Positions 44,167 to 54,711 are shown, numbered from the stretch's first letter. The stretch is DNA of 64,000 bases from Hippopus hippopus (GCA_946811185.2 OX328109.1:34332129-34396128), one strand, 5' to 3'. Made by a program: numbers and translations. Notes: generated from the letters alone by a model not told the origin.

Positions 44167-44372
44167 TAATCCAGTACCACACAATCCCGAGTAAGGAAGA
44201 AAGCTTTCGAAAACATTGTGGGAAAAGGAGAAGATACTGGTAACAAGCATTTTCTCCTTTGCCGACAACGGGTTCTTTCTTTCAAAAGACAATTTCAGTC
44301 ATTTTAAAGTCACGTTTAATTGTCGTCTGCAACAAGTTTAAATTTTGTCGTTTGGTATAAAGAGTAACGATC
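44167..44372 (+). repeat. Family C MITE
   Basis: CACAATCCCGAGTAAGG .. GAGAAGATACTGGTAACAAGC .. GTCGTTTGGTATAAAGAG. Confidence 0.75.
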
Positions 44373-44463
44373 TACATGTATCCGCCTTTCTTTGCTAGTT
44401 TGTCCGGTTGTACCTCTACCCTTCTTCTTAGAGGTTTTTTTTTTAATTTTGATGTTTTGAAAC

Positions 44464-44465
<2 letters not shown>

Positions 44466-44501
<36 letters not shown>

Positions 44502-44613
44502 CTCTCTGTCTGTCTGTCTGTCTGTCCGTCCGTCCGTCCGTCCGTCCGTCTGACTGTTGGTCAGTCTCTCTGACTGTTTGTCTGTCTGTCTGTCAGTCTG
44601 TCTCTCTCTCTCC
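44466..44613. repeat. (CT)n-(CTGT)n-(CCGT)n compound microsatellite
   Basis: CT x 16 or so, then CTGT x 5, CCGT x 6 and further CTGT units. Confidence 0.95.
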
Positions 44614-44629
44614 ATTGAATTTTGGCTTT

Positions 44630-44781
44630 TCTTCGATAGGATAGAAAACGATGTGGCATTGTGGGAGAGAAAGAAATGCTGTTTATCAGCGGTTTTGTTT
44701 TTCCTTTTCCAACAATGCTTTAAAAAGTTCTTTCCTTCGGGGTCGTTTGAACTCCAAATTGTTTTGGCAAAAAGTTGGTTA
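44630..44781 (-). repeat. Family C remnant
   Basis: GATAGAAAACGATGTGGCATTGTGG .. CCAACAATGCTTTAAAAAG .. TTTTGGCAAAAAGTTGG. Confidence 0.6.
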
Positions 44782-44869
44782 CACTTTCGTCAGGAAAAGA
44801 CTAGTGCGTGATCAGCCAAAGTCTGATTGAAAGGCAGTTTTCGTGAGGTGTCATCAATAATTTCCTTTT

Positions 44870-45081
44870 TTAACCCTTAAGCTGCTAAGCAAGACTCACT
44901 AACCTTGTACGTACAGTGTAGGTCAAGATCAGACTGCACAGAACGTGCAGTCTGATCTTGGATCTACACTGTCCGATAAGGAGATATCTTTCTTCCAAAA
45001 ATACCTTTGAAATAGCGAATTTTGGGTTCTTCCTATCGGCTTGGAAGTTTCATGTTAGTTATTTAGCAGGACAAGGGTTAA
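44870..45081 (+). repeat. Family D MITE
   Basis: TTAACCCTTAAGCTGC to ACAAGGGTTAA; TTAA on both sides, perfect hairpin. Confidence 0.9.
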
Positions 45082-45189
45082 GCCAAAGGGCTTGGTTAGC
45101 TCATGAAAATGTATGTGTTGGAGAATAGCGTCAACTTGTTTATTGAATACAGGTTTTTTTTTGCGTGGCTTAATGTGTTAGCTTCTGAA

Positions 45190-45450
45190 CTGTTTTGTTG
45201 ATTGTATTGAATGTATGATGTTTAACGCCATTTTCAACATTATTTCAGTTATATCGCGGCTGCCAGTGCACCTATCCATGCTTTCCTGGAGTCTTTTACC
45301 ATTACGCCGCACAATTTTCTTTCCAAGCCACTGGCTGCTTTCCCACATAACCAATGTCGAGACAATGTGAGCGGTGGGAGAGGAATGAATCCTGTCGCAA
45401 TGACTATCATCAATCCTCGGAAAGAAATTGGCCGGGCCAGGGATCTCTGA
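45190..45450 (-). repeat. SINE lacking its tRNA head
   Basis: Same body and tail as 46128-46444 (ATGTTTAACGCCATTTTCAAC .. CTCGGAAAGAAATTGGCCGG), but stops before the promoter boxes. Confidence 0.8.
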
Positions 45451-45858
45451 TCTATTTTGATGTACTGATAACAAATGAATGAATAGAAATTTGTGATTGG
45501 TCAAAAATATAAACATGTTTATTCTAAGGGAACCTGCCTATTTGCTGGCAAATTTACGCCTCGTAATTTTTGTTTTAAAAGATTTTTTGTTTCTTTTTAT
45601 CTTCTTGCTTTTAGTCTTTTACATAAAATATTGTCATATATATTATCTTCTCGTTTAGTTAACCGCCATGTGTTGTGTCCCTTATTATTAATTAAATGTA
45701 TTATTTGCATTTATATAACTAGAACGGTCCGTTCAATACCAAATGAAAAACTCGGCCAATATCAGCAAAATTTGGCCAATACAAGAAAATGTTGGTCTAT
45801 ATGATTCAACAAAAAAAAAAAAACCCGAAATGGACGACAAATCCCGGTCGTTGATCTA
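45451..45858. other. No gene recognised
   Basis: Contains three CGGCCAATA-like words at 45751-45790 but no supported feature. Confidence 0.4.
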
Positions 45859-46127
45859 TGATTCATGCTCTGTGAAAAGGGGAAATTAATGCATATGCAA
45901 AAAGTATCGAAACCAGGTCAGCCTGCGCGGATTGCTCAGGCTGACCTGGACCGAAACTTTTTGCTATCAGTCAATGTTCAACATGTCAAAGGACTACTCT
46001 ATCTCATGACCCAATCGGTTGTAGACAAAATGGAGTTTATAGATCCATAATTGTGTGATGACTTGTTTAGTACGATGCACCACAAGGATACATGAATCAC
46101 CCATTTACAAGAGTATGGCTCGAATTA
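45859..46127 (+). repeat. Family B MITE
   Basis: Complete, hairpin AGGTCAGCCTGCGCGGATTG. Its right terminus ATGGCTCGAATTA is the SINE's target site. Confidence 0.85.
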
Positions 46128-46444
46128 TTGATCGATTGTATGGTGTTTAACGCCGTTTTCAACATTATTCAGTTATATCGCGGCGGCCAGTGCACCTATC
46201 CATGCTTTCCTGGAGTCTTTTACTAGTACTCCGCACAATCTTCTTTCCAAGCCACTGGCTGCTTTCCCACATAATCATCGTCGAAACAATGGTCAGCGGT
46301 GGGAGAGGAATGAATCCTGTCGCAGTTACTATCATCAATCCTCGGAAAGAAATTGGCCGAGCCAGGGGTCGTAGCCAGGGATCGAACCCTGGACCCCGTG
46401 TTCTCAAGTCCTGCACGCTACCGACTGAGCTACCGGGGCTCGGC
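46128..46444 (-). mobile_element. Full-length tRNA-derived SINE with 13-bp target duplication
   Basis: The minus strand starts GCCGAGCCCCGGTAGCTCAG (A box TAGCTCAGTCGG), then GGGTTCGATCCCTGG (B box), a body of about 200 bp and the tail ATGTTGAAAACGGCGTTAAAC. It is flanked by ATGGCTCGAATTA at 46115-46127 and 46445-46457. Such elements are transcribed by RNA polymerase III and copied by a LINE's machinery; the partner LINE is not in the window. Confidence 0.9.
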
Positions 46445-46457
46445 ATGGCTCGAATTA

Positions 46458-46667
46458 AATCGGCATAAATCAAGTGATCTCGTTTTCGCCGAGTTGAAGG
46501 TCCTCAGTCTGCGAGCCTCGGGTGAATACACAAGACATTATTCGGCCAATACGAAATTACTGGTTTTGCCTTTATTGCCGCCAACGAAATGGATTCACTT
46601 TATCTTACGGTTTAAAAGTATATTTTGTTGCATTTAAAGCTAGCTTTGATCTATAATTAGCATTAGG
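46458..46667. other. No feature recognised
   Basis: Unique-looking spacer. Confidence 0.4.
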
Positions 46668-46745
46668 TAGCGGGTTGTGTAGATACAAGATCAGACTACA
46701 CGTTAAGTGTAGTCTGATCTTAATCCACGCCGTCCTCAAAGGTTT
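46668..46745 (+). repeat. Family D-short hairpin remnant
   Basis: GATCAGACTACACGTTAAGTGTAG..GATC within GTGTAGATACA .. CACGCCGTCC. Confidence 0.7.
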
Positions 46746-46835
46746 TCCAAGGTGTTTGCAGTGAAAGAGTAGATAGTAGATAGTTACTATCCGCAGGTCG
46801 AATCAAAGAGTAATTGAGAAATGCCCAAGAAATAC

Positions 46836-47063
46836 ATGAGCAGTTCTCTGTAAAAATGGAGCTTAATGCATCTCCATGATGCATGATACCAAGCAAGTCA
46901 TCACATATTTATACATTCAGAAAATCCGTTTAGTCTAACATTTGACTAATACTGGAGGTAGAATGGTCATGTCATGGGACATGCAGAAAATTTAAAGATA
47001 GCAAAAAGTTTCCACCCTACTTTTTGCAGATGCATTAAGACCCCTTTTCAAAGATCATGGCTT
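46836..47063 (-). repeat. Family B MITE with its hairpin precisely missing
   Basis: GCAAAAAGTTTCCACCC is followed at once by TACTTTTTGCAGATGC. In intact copies a hairpin of about 40 bp lies between. Confidence 0.85.
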
Positions 47064-47124
47064 TTAAATCCACAAGCCCTTGCGTTTACGAAAGTCACAG
47101 AAAATAAGCGATTCATGAAGCTAA

Positions 47125-47235
47125 GCCAATCATCGCATAATTATGGATTAAAAAAAGAAAAATATTAAATCTCTAACAAACGAGTAACCCATGAGGTAGA
47201 ATGGTCCTTGGACACACAGAAAAATGACCATTAAA
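47125..47235 (-). repeat. Family B fragment
   Basis: AGCCAATCATCGCATAATTATGG .. GAATGGTCCTTGGACAC. Confidence 0.65.
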
Positions 47236-47250
47236 ATGTTGAAAATGTTT

Positions 47251-47515
47251 GAGCCATGCTCTTAAAAAGGGGGCTTAATGCATTTGCGAAAAGTATCGAC
47301 CCAGGTCAGCCTGCGCAGTCCGCGTAGGCTGACCTGGGCCGAAACTTTTCGCAATTGTTCAATTTTCTGTATGTCCAAGGACCAGTCTACCTCATGATTA
47401 AGTTGTTTGTTGAAAAAAGTGAATATCATGGATCCATTAGTAAGTGATGGCTTGCTTGGTACCATGGACCACGGAGATGCATTAAGCCCCCTTTTGTCAG
47501 AGCATGGCTCGTTTC
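47251..47515 (+). repeat. Family B MITE
   Basis: Complete with both ends; one mismatch in the hairpin. Confidence 0.9.
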
Positions 47516-47612
47516 TAAAGAGCCTGCACGGACTGCGCTGCCTGGACTGAAGCGATACTCATTAACAGATGCAGTAAATTACCTTTTCCCGGAGCATGGC
47601 CCATATGTGTAC
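47516..47612 (-). repeat. Family B right-end fragment
   Basis: AGCCTGCACGGACTGCGCTGCC .. GGAGCATGGCCCATATG. Confidence 0.65.
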
Positions 47613-47697
47613 ATGAACAGATGCATTTACACCGTATATCATGGAAGCTGTAAAAATGTTTGGCACTATCGTTTACTGTGACGACTCAATCAAATTT

Positions 47698-47770
47698 TGA
47701 GAATGGCGTAGATTAAGACAAGATGCACAAAACGTGCAGTCTGATCCTAGATCTACAACGTTCTCTACCC
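47698..47770. repeat. Family D-type hairpin remnant
   Basis: GACAAGATGCACAAAACGTGC..GATC. Confidence 0.6.
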
Positions 47771-47817
47771 GATACTAAACAATGATCAAGACCATCTTCA
47801 ATTGCAGTGCCAATCTA

Positions 47818-48045
47818 CATCTGCCCCTCGAAAGAATTATAGGCTTGTCCAAATTCAAAGTATTTTGCAGACGACAAAATAAATATGACTCATAACTTGC
47901 AATTTGTTACGAGAAGGGTAGAAAATAGTGTGGAAAAAGGAGACAATGCTTGATACAAGCATTGTCTCCTTTTCCCACAATATTTTCATAAGCTTTCTTT
48001 CTCAGGGTCGTTAAAAGTCGGGACTGTGTGGTAACCAGTTCAGTC
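47818..48045 (-). repeat. Family C MITE
   Basis: Hairpin GACAATGCTTGATACAAGC, pairing conserved despite base changes. Confidence 0.78.
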
Positions 48046-48228
48046 GGCCTTACTTTGGACAAAATCAAAACACTCAAAGTACGAGAAAATAAGGCGTCAT
48101 TGATGTTCTATCGAGCATTTAAAACCGCCTCAAGATATTAGAGGACCTTTGAAAGTTAGATCACGTGTCTCTCTGTTTCAAATGCAGCGAAAATGGATAA
48201 AGAATTGTGCACAAGGTCACGTAGAGAT

Positions 48229-48460
48229 TTAACCCTTTACCAAACGATCCCTGGTTTTTACGACCCAAAGGAAAGAAGCCTTCTGAAAACATTGTGGGAA
48301 AAAGGAGAAAATGCTGGTCACCAGCATTTTCCCCTTTTTCCCACAATGTTTTCTACTCTTCTAAAGTCAAGTTTCAAATTTTGAGTCACGTTTATTTTGT
48401 CGTCTGCAAATGCTTTCAATTTGGACAAGCCTAAAATTTTGTCGTTTGGTAAAGATTTAA
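48229..48460 (+). repeat. Family C MITE, best-preserved copy
   Basis: TTAACCCTTTACCAAACG to GTTTGGTAAAGATTTAA, TTAA on both sides, complete arms around AATGCTGGTCACCAGCATT. Confidence 0.92.
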
Positions 48461-48555
48461 TCTGTAACACTGCAACATATCTTGCCGACAGCCATTCGCC
48501 GAACACTTCCGGTCTAACTATTTCATTTTTACGCGCAGCATTTATATGTCTTGGA

Positions 48556-48629
48556 GATGCTACAGATCAAGATAGACAGCACAGAGTGTGTAGTCTGATC
48601 TTTGCTATACACCATCCGCTTCTGTAAGC
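48556..48629 (-). repeat. Family D-short remnant
   Basis: CTACAGATCAAGATAGACAG .. CACCATCCGCTTCTG. Confidence 0.6.
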
Positions 48630-49142
48630 TAAACGACTATCAACGGTGTTTATATTTACAATGGGGGGGGGGCCATTCCTGTAAATTAAATTGTCTCCCT
48701 TGCCTGATAAAGACTAAAGGTAACCAAATAACAGATTGGTCCATTCACCTGCATTCCTTTGTTTTTATCCTTGGTTTCTCTGGGGATATTGCGATAAATA
48801 TAATAATGATTTAGGATATATGTGGAAGGCCCCCATGTAATTCAAATCAAATTCTGTTCTTAATCATCAGGAACTACGTATAGACCGATACATAAAACAA
48901 TCTAAATAGATTTACTTAACTTTTTTCTCAAGAACATAGCTATTCAGTGCAAGAAAATTAAGGATGAAAGCCAAGTAATCAAGGGAAATAACTGAAGAAT
49001 GTTCCTCATTGAAACGTATTACATGTTATGGAAAGGTCTGATTGATTCATCTGGCAGTGACAAAGTCAGAAAATGTAATAATATTTGTGGTCTAAGGCCG
49101 GATAGAAAACAAAAGAAGGAAGTTGCTTCGGTAAAACTATAC
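48630..49142. other. No gene recognised
   Basis: A G9 run near 48663; otherwise unique. Confidence 0.4.
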
Positions 49143-49387
49143 AAGCCATGCTCTTGCAAAAGGGGGCTTAATGCATCTCCATGATGCATGATACCAATCA
49201 AACGATCAGATAATTATGGATCCATGATAGCCACATTTTTAACGACCGATTCAATCAAGAGATAGACTGGGCCTTGGACACACAGAAAATTGGCCAATAG
49301 CGAAAAGTTTCGGCCCAGGTCAGCCTGCGCGGACTACGAAACTTTTCGCAGATGCATTAAGCCCCCTTTTCACAGAACACGGCTCAT
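49143..49387 (-). repeat. Family B MITE with half of its hairpin deleted
   Basis: Left stem CCCAGGTCAGCCTGCGCGGAC is present, then directly TACGAAACTTTTCGCAGATGC; the right stem is gone. Confidence 0.87.
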
Positions 49388-50105
49388 AACTTTTATCATA
49401 GCAACGCAGTCTGTTGACAGCCATTCGTGTTTCCGGTTGAAGAAACGGCATCAATAACAAGCCAAAGCCAAACAGAAAAACGAGGAAAAAAAAAAAACTT
49501 TTGGATAAAAAGAGAGGGAAGTAACTCCAGCAAAAGCGTAATTTTAAGATTCTTCTTTTTGTCTGGGAAGCACATTTTACATTTTGCATAAAGGTTTCGG
49601 TTTTTAAAACTAAAAAGAATTAATGGTATTAAAACCCAAATGAATGGTGTAAGTGATTTCAGTAAATGGTAAGAAAAAAGTTGTCTTGGTAAAACATCTT
49701 GAGAACAGCATTAGGTCCAGTGTTTCTAGTCTAAAGCGCGTAAGAATTCCTGGCGTAATTTAGTAAAATACCTGACTAAAGCCTGAACACATTTGCTTCT
49801 TAAAAAAAGAAGCCAGGAGATTTCAGAATCAGTGTTTTCAAATAGTTTATTGGCTTTTAATTTCAACATTGTAAGGAATTAAATGAATGAGGGAAAAAAA
49901 ACAACACTTTTTATAATGTTGCTTGTGTAAAGGCACACCACAACAATAAAGGGAGGTAACTATGTTAGTCACAACAGCATCATATAGCCATTCTTGAACT
50001 TTTAAACATGAAACAGAACTGCTTTAGCGTACTATATTAACAGAATGCAAAATTTCATTGCAAAGGATCGATTTTTTTCCCCAAGACTATTTTGGCCAGC
50101 ATATC
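49388..50105. other. No gene recognised
   Basis: AT-rich unique sequence. Confidence 0.4.
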
Positions 50106-50180
50106 GCACAAAATAGAATCAAGATTAGACTGCATAGTGTGTACCGTTTGGTCTTGATCTACACTGCCTCTAAAAATATC
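50106..50180. repeat. Family D-type remnant
   Basis: AAGATTAGACTGCATAGTG .. GGTCTTGATCTACACTGCC. Confidence 0.6.
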
Positions 50181-50407
50181 TAAAGTTGCCCCAAGGATAA
50201 ATAGAGTGGTGGGTGTATAAGGACGCCGGAGTGTATCAATTTCAGGAGACGGACTTTAATGGAAATCTTGGGTTCGACTTACTATGTAAACACACAAAAG
50301 AGGGACAAAAAACATGTAAGGACATCGAAGAATTCTTTCGGAAGAAGTAAGTAGGCAATCTCTCCTTTTAAAAAATTATTAAACATTTTCCATCATCATC
50401 ATCGTCT

Positions 50408-50441
<34 letters not shown>

Positions 50442-50620
50442 AATAATATTTATATGTTGATATTAAGTCGAGCTTAGTAGCTCTATTCGTAACGCTCATG
50501 GCCTTAAAGCAGCGGCTGCTGGTTCGGTTCTCCAGCTCGGCCATTTCTTGACTAAAATTGATGGAAGACATCTGGATAGAATTCATTCTTTTATCACCAA
50601 GCATTCTTAATTGCATTCTC
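50181..50620. other. (ATC)n(ATT)n microsatellite in unique sequence
   Basis: 50392-50441 is CATCATCATCGTC followed by (ATT)n. No gene. Confidence 0.6.
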
Positions 50621-50717
50621 AATGGATATTATGGATCCACAATTTTGTCATTACTTGCATAGAATAATGCATTGCAGAAATGCATAAGCCCCTTTTTGCC
50701 AGAGCTTGGCTCATTTA
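50621..50717 (+). repeat. Family B right-end fragment
   Basis: ATTATGGATCCACAATTTTG .. CAGAGCTTGGCTCATTTAG. Confidence 0.7.
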
Positions 50718-50994
50718 GTTTAACTGGTCAGGTGTAGTGTCACTTTGACATTTAGGAAATTATGGAGAATTAGCTAGAAATGTTCTTTTACTACCCTGGT
50801 GACGGTTATTGTTGTCTTAAAGTAGACGTATAGACATTGTATTTCATGAGACTATTTCTTTTTTATTGTCGTAGCTCATGCTGCATTTTTTTCCGGGAAG
50901 TCATAAATTAAATCTTAATTATATATCATTATTTCTCATACATAATCATACAGTTACTCTATACTTTGTAAAAGCTAAGTACAAACTGTATAGT
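50718..50994. other. No feature recognised
   Basis: Unique-looking sequence. Confidence 0.4.
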
Positions 50995-51185
50995 TTAACC
51001 GTTATCGTGCTGAATAACTAAAATGCTAATATTTCCATTTCAAAAATATGTCACAGTTAGGAGAATAATATCTCCTTCTCGGACAGTGTAGATCTAAGAT
51101 CAGATTGCACGTTCTGTGCAGTCTGATCTTGATCTACATTGTCCGCAAAAGGTGAGTGAGTCGCGCTTAGCAGCTTAAGAGTTAA
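50995..51185 (-). repeat. Family D MITE
   Basis: TTAACCGTTATCGTGC to CTTAAGAGTTAA; TTAA at both ends. Confidence 0.87.
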
Positions 51186-51459
51186 ATACAAATATATTTT
51201 ATGTATTTGTTCTCACTCAAGTATTGTCCCTTTGTTACTGCTTTGAATGGCTTAATTACCTCCCTTCGATAATTGCAAATGGAATGAAAAGTTCAAAGTT
51301 GGGATATTTTAGATACTATCTGAGACAAAAATCATAAGTACATACACTACAGTCCCTGTACGAGATGTAAATGATAGGTTTGTCCATATTCGCAAAGTAC
51401 ACGATTTCTTTTGTTGTTAAATTGCATTCGTCGGTAACGTGTGAAATCATTTTAGGATG
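51186..51459. other. No feature recognised
   Basis: Unique-looking sequence. Confidence 0.4.
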
Positions 51460-52072
51460 GTCCTCGCTGGTACCGCGGTACATAATTTTACCGAAAATTT
51501 GTTACAATAGAGAGAAGTCGCTTGTATTATTTTCTAATACTGTAATGAAGTGTTGCATGTAAAGTTACAAATTATGTTGCTATCAAAGTTTTAGTCGTGT
51601 TTTTCATACAGAAATATCTAATTCAAGCTACCATGTTGACAACGGGTGCTCCAAACGGAGTCCACTGTGGTACCGCGTTACCTCCTGTAATTTGGAAAAT
51701 TGCAATGAAATGATTTTTTGAACATTTTTAGAAAATGATTTAACAACCATAGTTTTTGTATCCAGCGAGGATTATGACGTCACAGCAGACAACATTCACT
51801 TGTCAAACATGAATAATCGGTTTTAGGGAGAATAGGGGGTAATTATTTTTAAAACATGGAGGAAAACTGTGGTTTATAATTGCGTAATTGGAATATTGAA
51901 ATTAACTTATCAGTAATGAAGAAATATCCGATATTTTTTTAACCGATGCGATTCTAAAACACACCTGCTTTCGATCTGATGGAGTAAATAGTTGATAGGT
52001 GGCGGTACGTATGCAAATTAGGTATTTTTCGGATTACCGCGGTATCATCGATGACGCGGTACCAGCGAGGAC
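51460..52072. mobile_element. 613-bp element with 18-bp perfect terminal inverted repeats
   Basis: GTCCTCGCTGGTACCGCG at 51460-51477 and its exact complement at 52055-52072. Related words recur inside (GTGGTACCGCG, CCAGCGAGGATTATGACG, TTACCGCGGTATC), so the ends appear internally duplicated. No transposase. No clear target duplication. Confidence 0.72.
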
Positions 52073-52096
52073 GACTGTATATCCTATATCTTGCAG

Positions 52097-52171
52097 ATCT
52101 AAAGCTCAACAACAGTACAGCAAGTCCTTGAAAGGTCTTATCCGGTCTGCGGATATCAAGGAGGAAACTGG
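52097..52171 (+). CDS. F-BAR-like protein, internal exon (first visible)
   Basis: A 75-nt exon preceded by TATATCTTGCAG and followed by GTAAGA. It starts with one base completing a codon and ends with two bases of the next, so it needs a partner exon upstream; none was found. The 24 codons read SKAQQQYSKSLKGLIRSADI then KEET. The YSKSL word is typical of helix 1-2 of F-BAR/FCH domains, which dimerise and bend membranes. Its frame joins exactly to the exon at 53097. Confidence 0.72.
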
Positions 52172-52235
52172 GTAAGAAAGATATTGTTTGCACTTCCTCA
52201 CGCTGATTTTGATATAAATCTTTAATTGAGCTTTG

Positions 52236-52292
52236 GTCTGTTAAAACAGGGCTTAATGCATTACCAAAAAGTGTCGACCTAGGTTAACCTGG
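52236..52292 (+). repeat. Family B left-end fragment
   Basis: AACAGGGCTTAATGCATTACC .. GTCGACCTAGG. Confidence 0.6.
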
Positions 52293-52296
52293 CTAG

Positions 52297-52389
52297 TTGT
52301 AGTAGTAGTGGAGGGAGTATTAGTTTTAGCAGTAGTAGGAGTAGTTCTTGTTCTTGTTCTTCTTCTTCTTCTTCTTCTTCTTCTTCTTC
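52297..52389. repeat. (AGT)n and (TTC)n trinucleotide arrays
   Basis: GTAGTAGTAGTGG.. then CTTCTTCTTCTTCTTCTTC, inside the intron. Confidence 0.93.
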
Positions 52390-52467
52390 ACTAGAAACTA
52401 GACTGCGTGGTGACCATGGTCTTTGGTTGAATCTCTCATTTCTTAACTTTTTTTTAATAACCTTTTT

Positions 52468-52697
52468 CACCCTTTACCAAACAATCCCGTGTTTAAAAGA
52501 TCATGAGAAAGAAGCCTGTTGAAAACATCGTGGAAAAAGGGGAAAATGCTGGTAACTAGCATTTTTTTCCTTTTTCTACAATGTTTTCTACCCTTTCCAA
52601 AAGAAAAACCCTTTATTGAGCTTCATTTAATTTGTTATCTGCAAGTGCTCACGATTTTGACCAGTCTAAAACTTTGTCGTTTGATAAAGAGTTAAGT
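52468..52697 (+). repeat. Family C MITE (intronic)
   Basis: CCCTTTACCAAACAATCCC .. AATGCTGGTAACTAGCATT .. TTTGATAAAGAGTTAA. Confidence 0.85.
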
Positions 52698-52723
52698 CCA
52701 ACCTTGTCTTTTTTATTATCTCT

Positions 52724-52992
52724 ATATGGCTTGCAACACGCGAAAGGGGGCATTCGGACATTTGCGTAAAGTGTCTTCTCGGATCAGCCTGCGCAATCCG
52801 CGCAGGCTAATCCGAGACGGCACTTTACGACTACATTAGATTTTGTGCTACAGTAGACTTGCGCAAAACAGAAAATTACATAAAAACGGAAAGTGTCGTT
52901 TCGGATTAGCCTGCGCGGACTGCGCAGGCTGATCCGAAACGACACTTTACGCAAACGTCTGAATGCCCCTTTTCACGTGTTGCAGGCCATAT
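52724..52992. repeat. Family A MITE (intronic)
   Basis: Best-preserved A copy: ATATGGCTTGCAACACG to CACGTGTTGCAGGCCATAT, both hairpins nearly perfect. Confidence 0.92.
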
Positions 52993-53096
52993 CATCTTAA
53001 ACCTCGTCAAGAAGATCCGGGTGTATTTATAAACGTGCATGCATGCACGTGCAAGTATGCATTTATAAAAAGAAAACCCTTCTATCTTATTTAAAG

Positions 53097-53238
53097 CGAA
53101 CTAGGCAGAAGTTGGGCGGAAGTTAAAGAACAAACAGAAGCTATTGCACGTTATTATGAGACGTCGGCGCATGAATACAACAAATTAGCAGACGACCTGG
53201 GGAAATTTCTTGACAGCAGCAAAACGATGACAAAGCAG
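53097..53238 (+). CDS. F-BAR-like protein, second visible exon
   Basis: A 142-nt exon between CTTATTTAAAG and GTTTGT. The first base completes a Gly codon with GG from the previous exon; 47 codons follow, ending on a codon boundary. The protein (ELGRSWAEVKEQTEAIARYY, then ETSAHEYNKLADDLGKFLDS) is a charged helix with the 'LG-x-x-W' and 'L-x-x-x-L' spacing seen after helix 1 in F-BAR domains. I cannot say which F-BAR subfamily (PSTPIP, PACSIN, GAS7, NOSTRIN and others share this plan). Confidence 0.8.
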
Positions 53239-53876
53239 GTTTGTTAGATGTCGATTTTCATGTAGAAGATAGTATAGTTTATCTTTTACTTTCAAATGAT
53301 TTTTCCTTCGACAAAGGGCCTTTTAAAACGTTAAAGGTTCAGAGGTGGCCGAAGGTAAACACCTTAGTGTTTAAATGCATTTACATGAAAAAAATATACT
53401 GGTTAAAGTACGGAAATTATTGTGAAGATGACAATCTGTTATAGTATGGTCGGTGCAAGTTTTAGTCTCTGGTAGGAAAAAAAATTAAAATCAGGTAAAA
53501 AGTAAACAAAAGATAAAACGACCTGGCAACTTTTGACCTTGTTTTAAAATTCATTTTTCTGCCAGAGAGTAACACTTGAAACAACCGTTAAATAACAGAT
53601 TGTAATCTTTATAATGATTTCCATGCTTTTAAACAGTAATATTGAAATCTAGATGCAGTTAAACATCCCTATTGTTTAATTTTGGCAGCTATTGTGCCTT
53701 TTAGATAAAGGAAAAAAATGCTGATAACCCCGTAGGCGGCGCTGGTGAAGTTGGGATGGTCTTTGACAAGGCACTGCAGCAGTCATGCTCAGTGCTAATG
53801 CGATCTAGGGTGTAAATATCTGATTAAATTGTATCAACGATATAGCTGGAAAATTGTTGAAAGTGACATAAGCAAA
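53239..53876. other. Intron sequence
   Basis: Includes 53440-53527, a segment resembling 54880-54963 in the same intron (ACAATCTGTTATNGTANGGT); a short local duplication or dispersed repeat. Confidence 0.5.
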
Positions 53877-54140
53877 TGAGCCATGCTCTGACAAAAGGGG
53901 GCTTCATGCATCTCCGGGATACGTTATACCAACTATGTCATCAAATAATCATGGACCCATAAATACCATGTTGTATGACAAACGTCGGAATCATGAAGTA
54001 CACTGGTCCATTGACATGCAAAAAACTGACTGACAGCAAAAAGTTTCGACCCAGGTCAGCCTGCGCGGACTGCGCAGGCTGACCTGGGTCGATACTTTTT
54101 GCAGATGCATTAAGCTCCCTTTTCACAGAACATGGCCCAA
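53877..54140 (-). repeat. Family B MITE (intronic)
   Basis: Complete reversed copy with a perfect hairpin CCAGGTCAGCCTGCGCGGAC. Confidence 0.9.
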
Positions 54141-54297
54141 ATCTTACGAAAAAGCTCAGCTACTGTATTATTTGGAAGTGAAAAGCACGTGTCTGTTATA
54201 GGTCGAAGATCGGGTGAAGGAGAAACAGAAAACGAAGAAAACGCTGTACAACCGGACCATGGACGTGTGTATTTTTCAATAGTATTGTACTTGTACT

Positions 54298-54580
54298 TGT
54301 TTATTATTGTATGGTGTTTAACGACTCTTTTAACATTATTTCAGTTATATCGTGGCGGCAAGTACACCTATCTTTGCTTTCCTGGAGTCCTGGAGTTTCT
54401 TCGGCCAGTACATTGTGCAATATTTTTCCTTGGCCATTGGCTGCTTTCCTACAAGACCATCCTCCAAACAATGATCAGCGATGAGATAATCCTCGGAAAG
54501 AAATTAGCCGAGCTGGGGATTTGAACCAGCGACATGTTCTCAAGGCCTATACGCTACCGACTGCGCTACTAGGGCTTGGC
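54298..54580 (-). repeat. tRNA-derived SINE (intronic)
   Basis: Same type as 46128-46444. On the minus strand AGCGCAGTCGGTAGCGTATA and GGTTCAAATCCCC serve as A and B boxes; tail GTCGTTAAACACCATAC. Confidence 0.8.
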
Positions 54581-54711
54581 TACTGTACATGTAACGAATT
54601 CACTCTTTACGTCAAAGTTTTTTCAGTTCACAAATAAAATTTGATACAAAGCAATGGAATCTATCTTTAAACTGATAGAAACATTATGGAGAAAATCTTC
54701 TTTTTTTTTTT

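Noticed and set aside
46128..46444. True tRNA gene
   Set aside because: Promoter boxes are present but the acceptor stem is not tRNA-like, a 200-bp body follows and a 13-bp duplication flanks it, so it is a SINE.
8829..54140. CRISPR array from regularly seen palindromes
   Set aside because: Copies are irregularly spaced, in both orientations, with long conserved flanks; they are eukaryotic MITEs.
54132..54524. 130-codon open frame (MAQILRKSS..) as a gene
   Set aside because: It begins in the end of a B MITE and its second half is translation of the antisense SINE; only about 40 codons in the middle are unassigned and they lack clear splice sites.
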